NCBI GenBank assembly: GCA_913041775.1
Contig: CAJWJW010000101.1
Location: 1-5,536 of the forward strand
DNA length: 5,536 nucleotides
Source of the DNA: an uncultured Flavobacteriales bacterium
Lineage (GTDB): Bacteria; Bacteroidota; Bacteroidia; Flavobacteriales; UBA7430
Reading direction: 5' to 3'
The notes below the pieces were generated by a model, which was not told the origin of the DNA, did no database searches, and saw nothing but the letters and a program-made list of their open reading frames with translations. Made by a program: the position numbers and the translations under genes. Positions 4,626 through 5,536 of the stretch are shown piece by piece (positions within the stretch are counted from its first letter, which is position 1; each line of letters opens with the position of its first letter).

Positions 4626-5536
4626 ATGTTATTTAAAGAAGTCTTAGGGCAACAAAAAAGTAAGCAATCGTTAATGCAAATGGTACGTGAAGAACGTGTT
4701 CCACATGCGCAGTTGTTTTTAGGTTCTCACGGTAGTGGGAATTTAGCCTTAGCCTTAGCTTTTGCACAATTTGTAGCCTGTACAGATAAACAAGTTGCAG
4801 ATTCTTGTGGTCATTGTTCATCTTGTGTGAAACACACAAAATATATACATCCAGATTTGCACTTTGTATTCCCTGTGGCTTCAACACTTTCAGTAAAAGC
4901 AAAGCCAATAAGTAAGAATTTTTTAAGCGAATGGAGATTAGTTTTAAAGGAGAATGCTTATTTTTCTCTTTTCGATTGGATTAAGTATATTGGTGTTGAA
5001 AATAAACAAGGGATAATTTCTGTAGAAGAAAGCACTCATATTGTAAAAGATTTGAGTTTGAAGCCCTATGAAAGTGACACAAAAGTGATGCTTATTTGGA
5101 TGCCTGAAAAAATGAATATTCAAGCGGCAAATAAGTTGTTAAAAATTATTGAAGAGCCTCCAAATAAAACCCTCTTTTTGCTTGTCGCAGAAAGCGAAGA
5201 AAATATGTTGGCAACTGTTTTATCTCGAACACAATTATTTAAGGTACCACGCTATTCTGATGCTGAGGTAACTAACTATTTGATAAATCGTGATGTTGAA
5301 CAAGCCAAAGCTCAAATGATTTCGGATTTAGTAGAGGGTAATATCAATGAGGCCCTTAAATTAGCTGAATACTCTCAAGACGCCGAAGAGAATTCTTTGC
5401 GTTTTGTGCTGTGGATGCGCTTGTGTTTTAGCGCCTTACAAGTAAAAGACATCGACAAACTGGTGTTGTGGTCTGAGACCATCGCTAAAGCAGGAAGAGA
5501 AACCCAGAAAAGTTTTCTCTTGTATGCATCCAATGT
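4626..5536 (+). CDS. holB: DNA polymerase III delta' subunit, N-terminal ~303 residues (3' end outside window)
   Basis: This encodes the delta' subunit of the clamp loader, which helps place the beta sliding clamp on primed DNA. The frame stays open to the window edge. By comparison with delta' proteins of about 370 residues, roughly the last fifth is missing. It opens with VLGQQKSKQSL and RVPHAQLFLG (residues 24-33), followed by a degenerate P-loop GSHGSGN (33-39), with Asn where ATP-binding loaders have Lys. A zinc module is formed by Cys52, 61, 64 and 67 (C-x8-C-x2-C-x2-C). Then come the Walker-B-like stretch KVMLIWMPEKMN, AANKLLKIIEEPP with EEPP at 176-179, and LSRTQ at 199-203, which carries the clamp-loader SR motif as SRT. 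The start is certain to be no further upstream, because an in-frame TGA lies at 4620-4622. DnaX (tau/gamma) is the main alternative, but the lost P-loop lysine and EEPP context favour delta'. Confidence 0.93.
   Translation, partial: MLFKEVLGQQKSKQSLMQMVREERVPHAQLFLGSHGSGNLALALAFAQFVACTDKQVADSCGHCSSCVKHTKYIHPDLHFVFPVASTLSVKAKPISKNFLSEWRLVLKENAYFSLFDWIKYIGVENKQGIISVEESTHIVKDLSLKPYESDTKVMLIWMPEKMNIQAANKLLKIIEEPPNKTLFLLVAESEENMLATVLSRTQLFKVPRYSDAEVTNYLINRDVEQAKAQMISDLVEGNINEALKLAEYSQDAEENSLRFVLWMRLCFSALQVKDIDKLVLWSETIAKAGRETQKSFLLYASN

Noticed and set aside
4633..4908. Minus-strand 91-residue open frame inside holB
   Set aside because: It is antisense to the well-supported delta' coding region. 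Its composition is unlike a real protein and it has no promoter or ribosome-binding signal.

Overview
The window is an ordinary chromosomal housekeeping segment of a low-GC Bacteroidota, most likely a marine or free-living member of the Flavobacteriaceae. Three things point there: AT-rich DNA, exact TAnnTTTG boxes (the Bacteroidota -7 promoter element) ahead of several genes, and Bacteroidota-type forms of PheS, CvpA and DnaX-like delta'. There is no mobile element, CRISPR array, tRNA/rRNA, phage gene or defence system in it, and I found no convincing new multi-gene system.

Layout, left to right. (1) 1-671, plus: the 3' end of rnr (RNase R), entering from outside the window. (2) 695-727: a bidirectional intrinsic terminator. 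(3) 742-1761, minus: pheS, complete, with no pheT beside it. (4) 1857-2204, plus: a small predicted lipoprotein with one beta-rich domain. (5) 2213-2566, minus: a 117-residue protein of unknown function. (6) 2631-3158, plus: a CvpA-family membrane protein. (7) 3162-3193: a second bidirectional terminator. (8) 3208-4398, minus: pgk, complete. (9) 4626-5536, plus: holB (DNA polymerase III delta'), running off the right edge. No gene-free stretch exceeds 300 bases. The longest is 4399-4625, the divergent pgk/holB spacer, which holds two promoter-like boxes and a weak inverted repeat.

Strand flips at every one of the six gene boundaries, so no two neighbours can share a transcript in the usual way, and each gene looks monocistronic. 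The functions are unrelated: RNA decay, Phe-tRNA charging, envelope, glycolysis and replication. There is no evident joint pathway. The most informative signals are regulatory. pgk and holB, transcribed divergently, both show TAnnTTTG followed by exactly four bases and then the ATG, with an in-frame stop at or beside the start. This is what leaderless mRNAs would look like. pheS and the lipoprotein gene instead have purine-rich sites and room for a normal leader.
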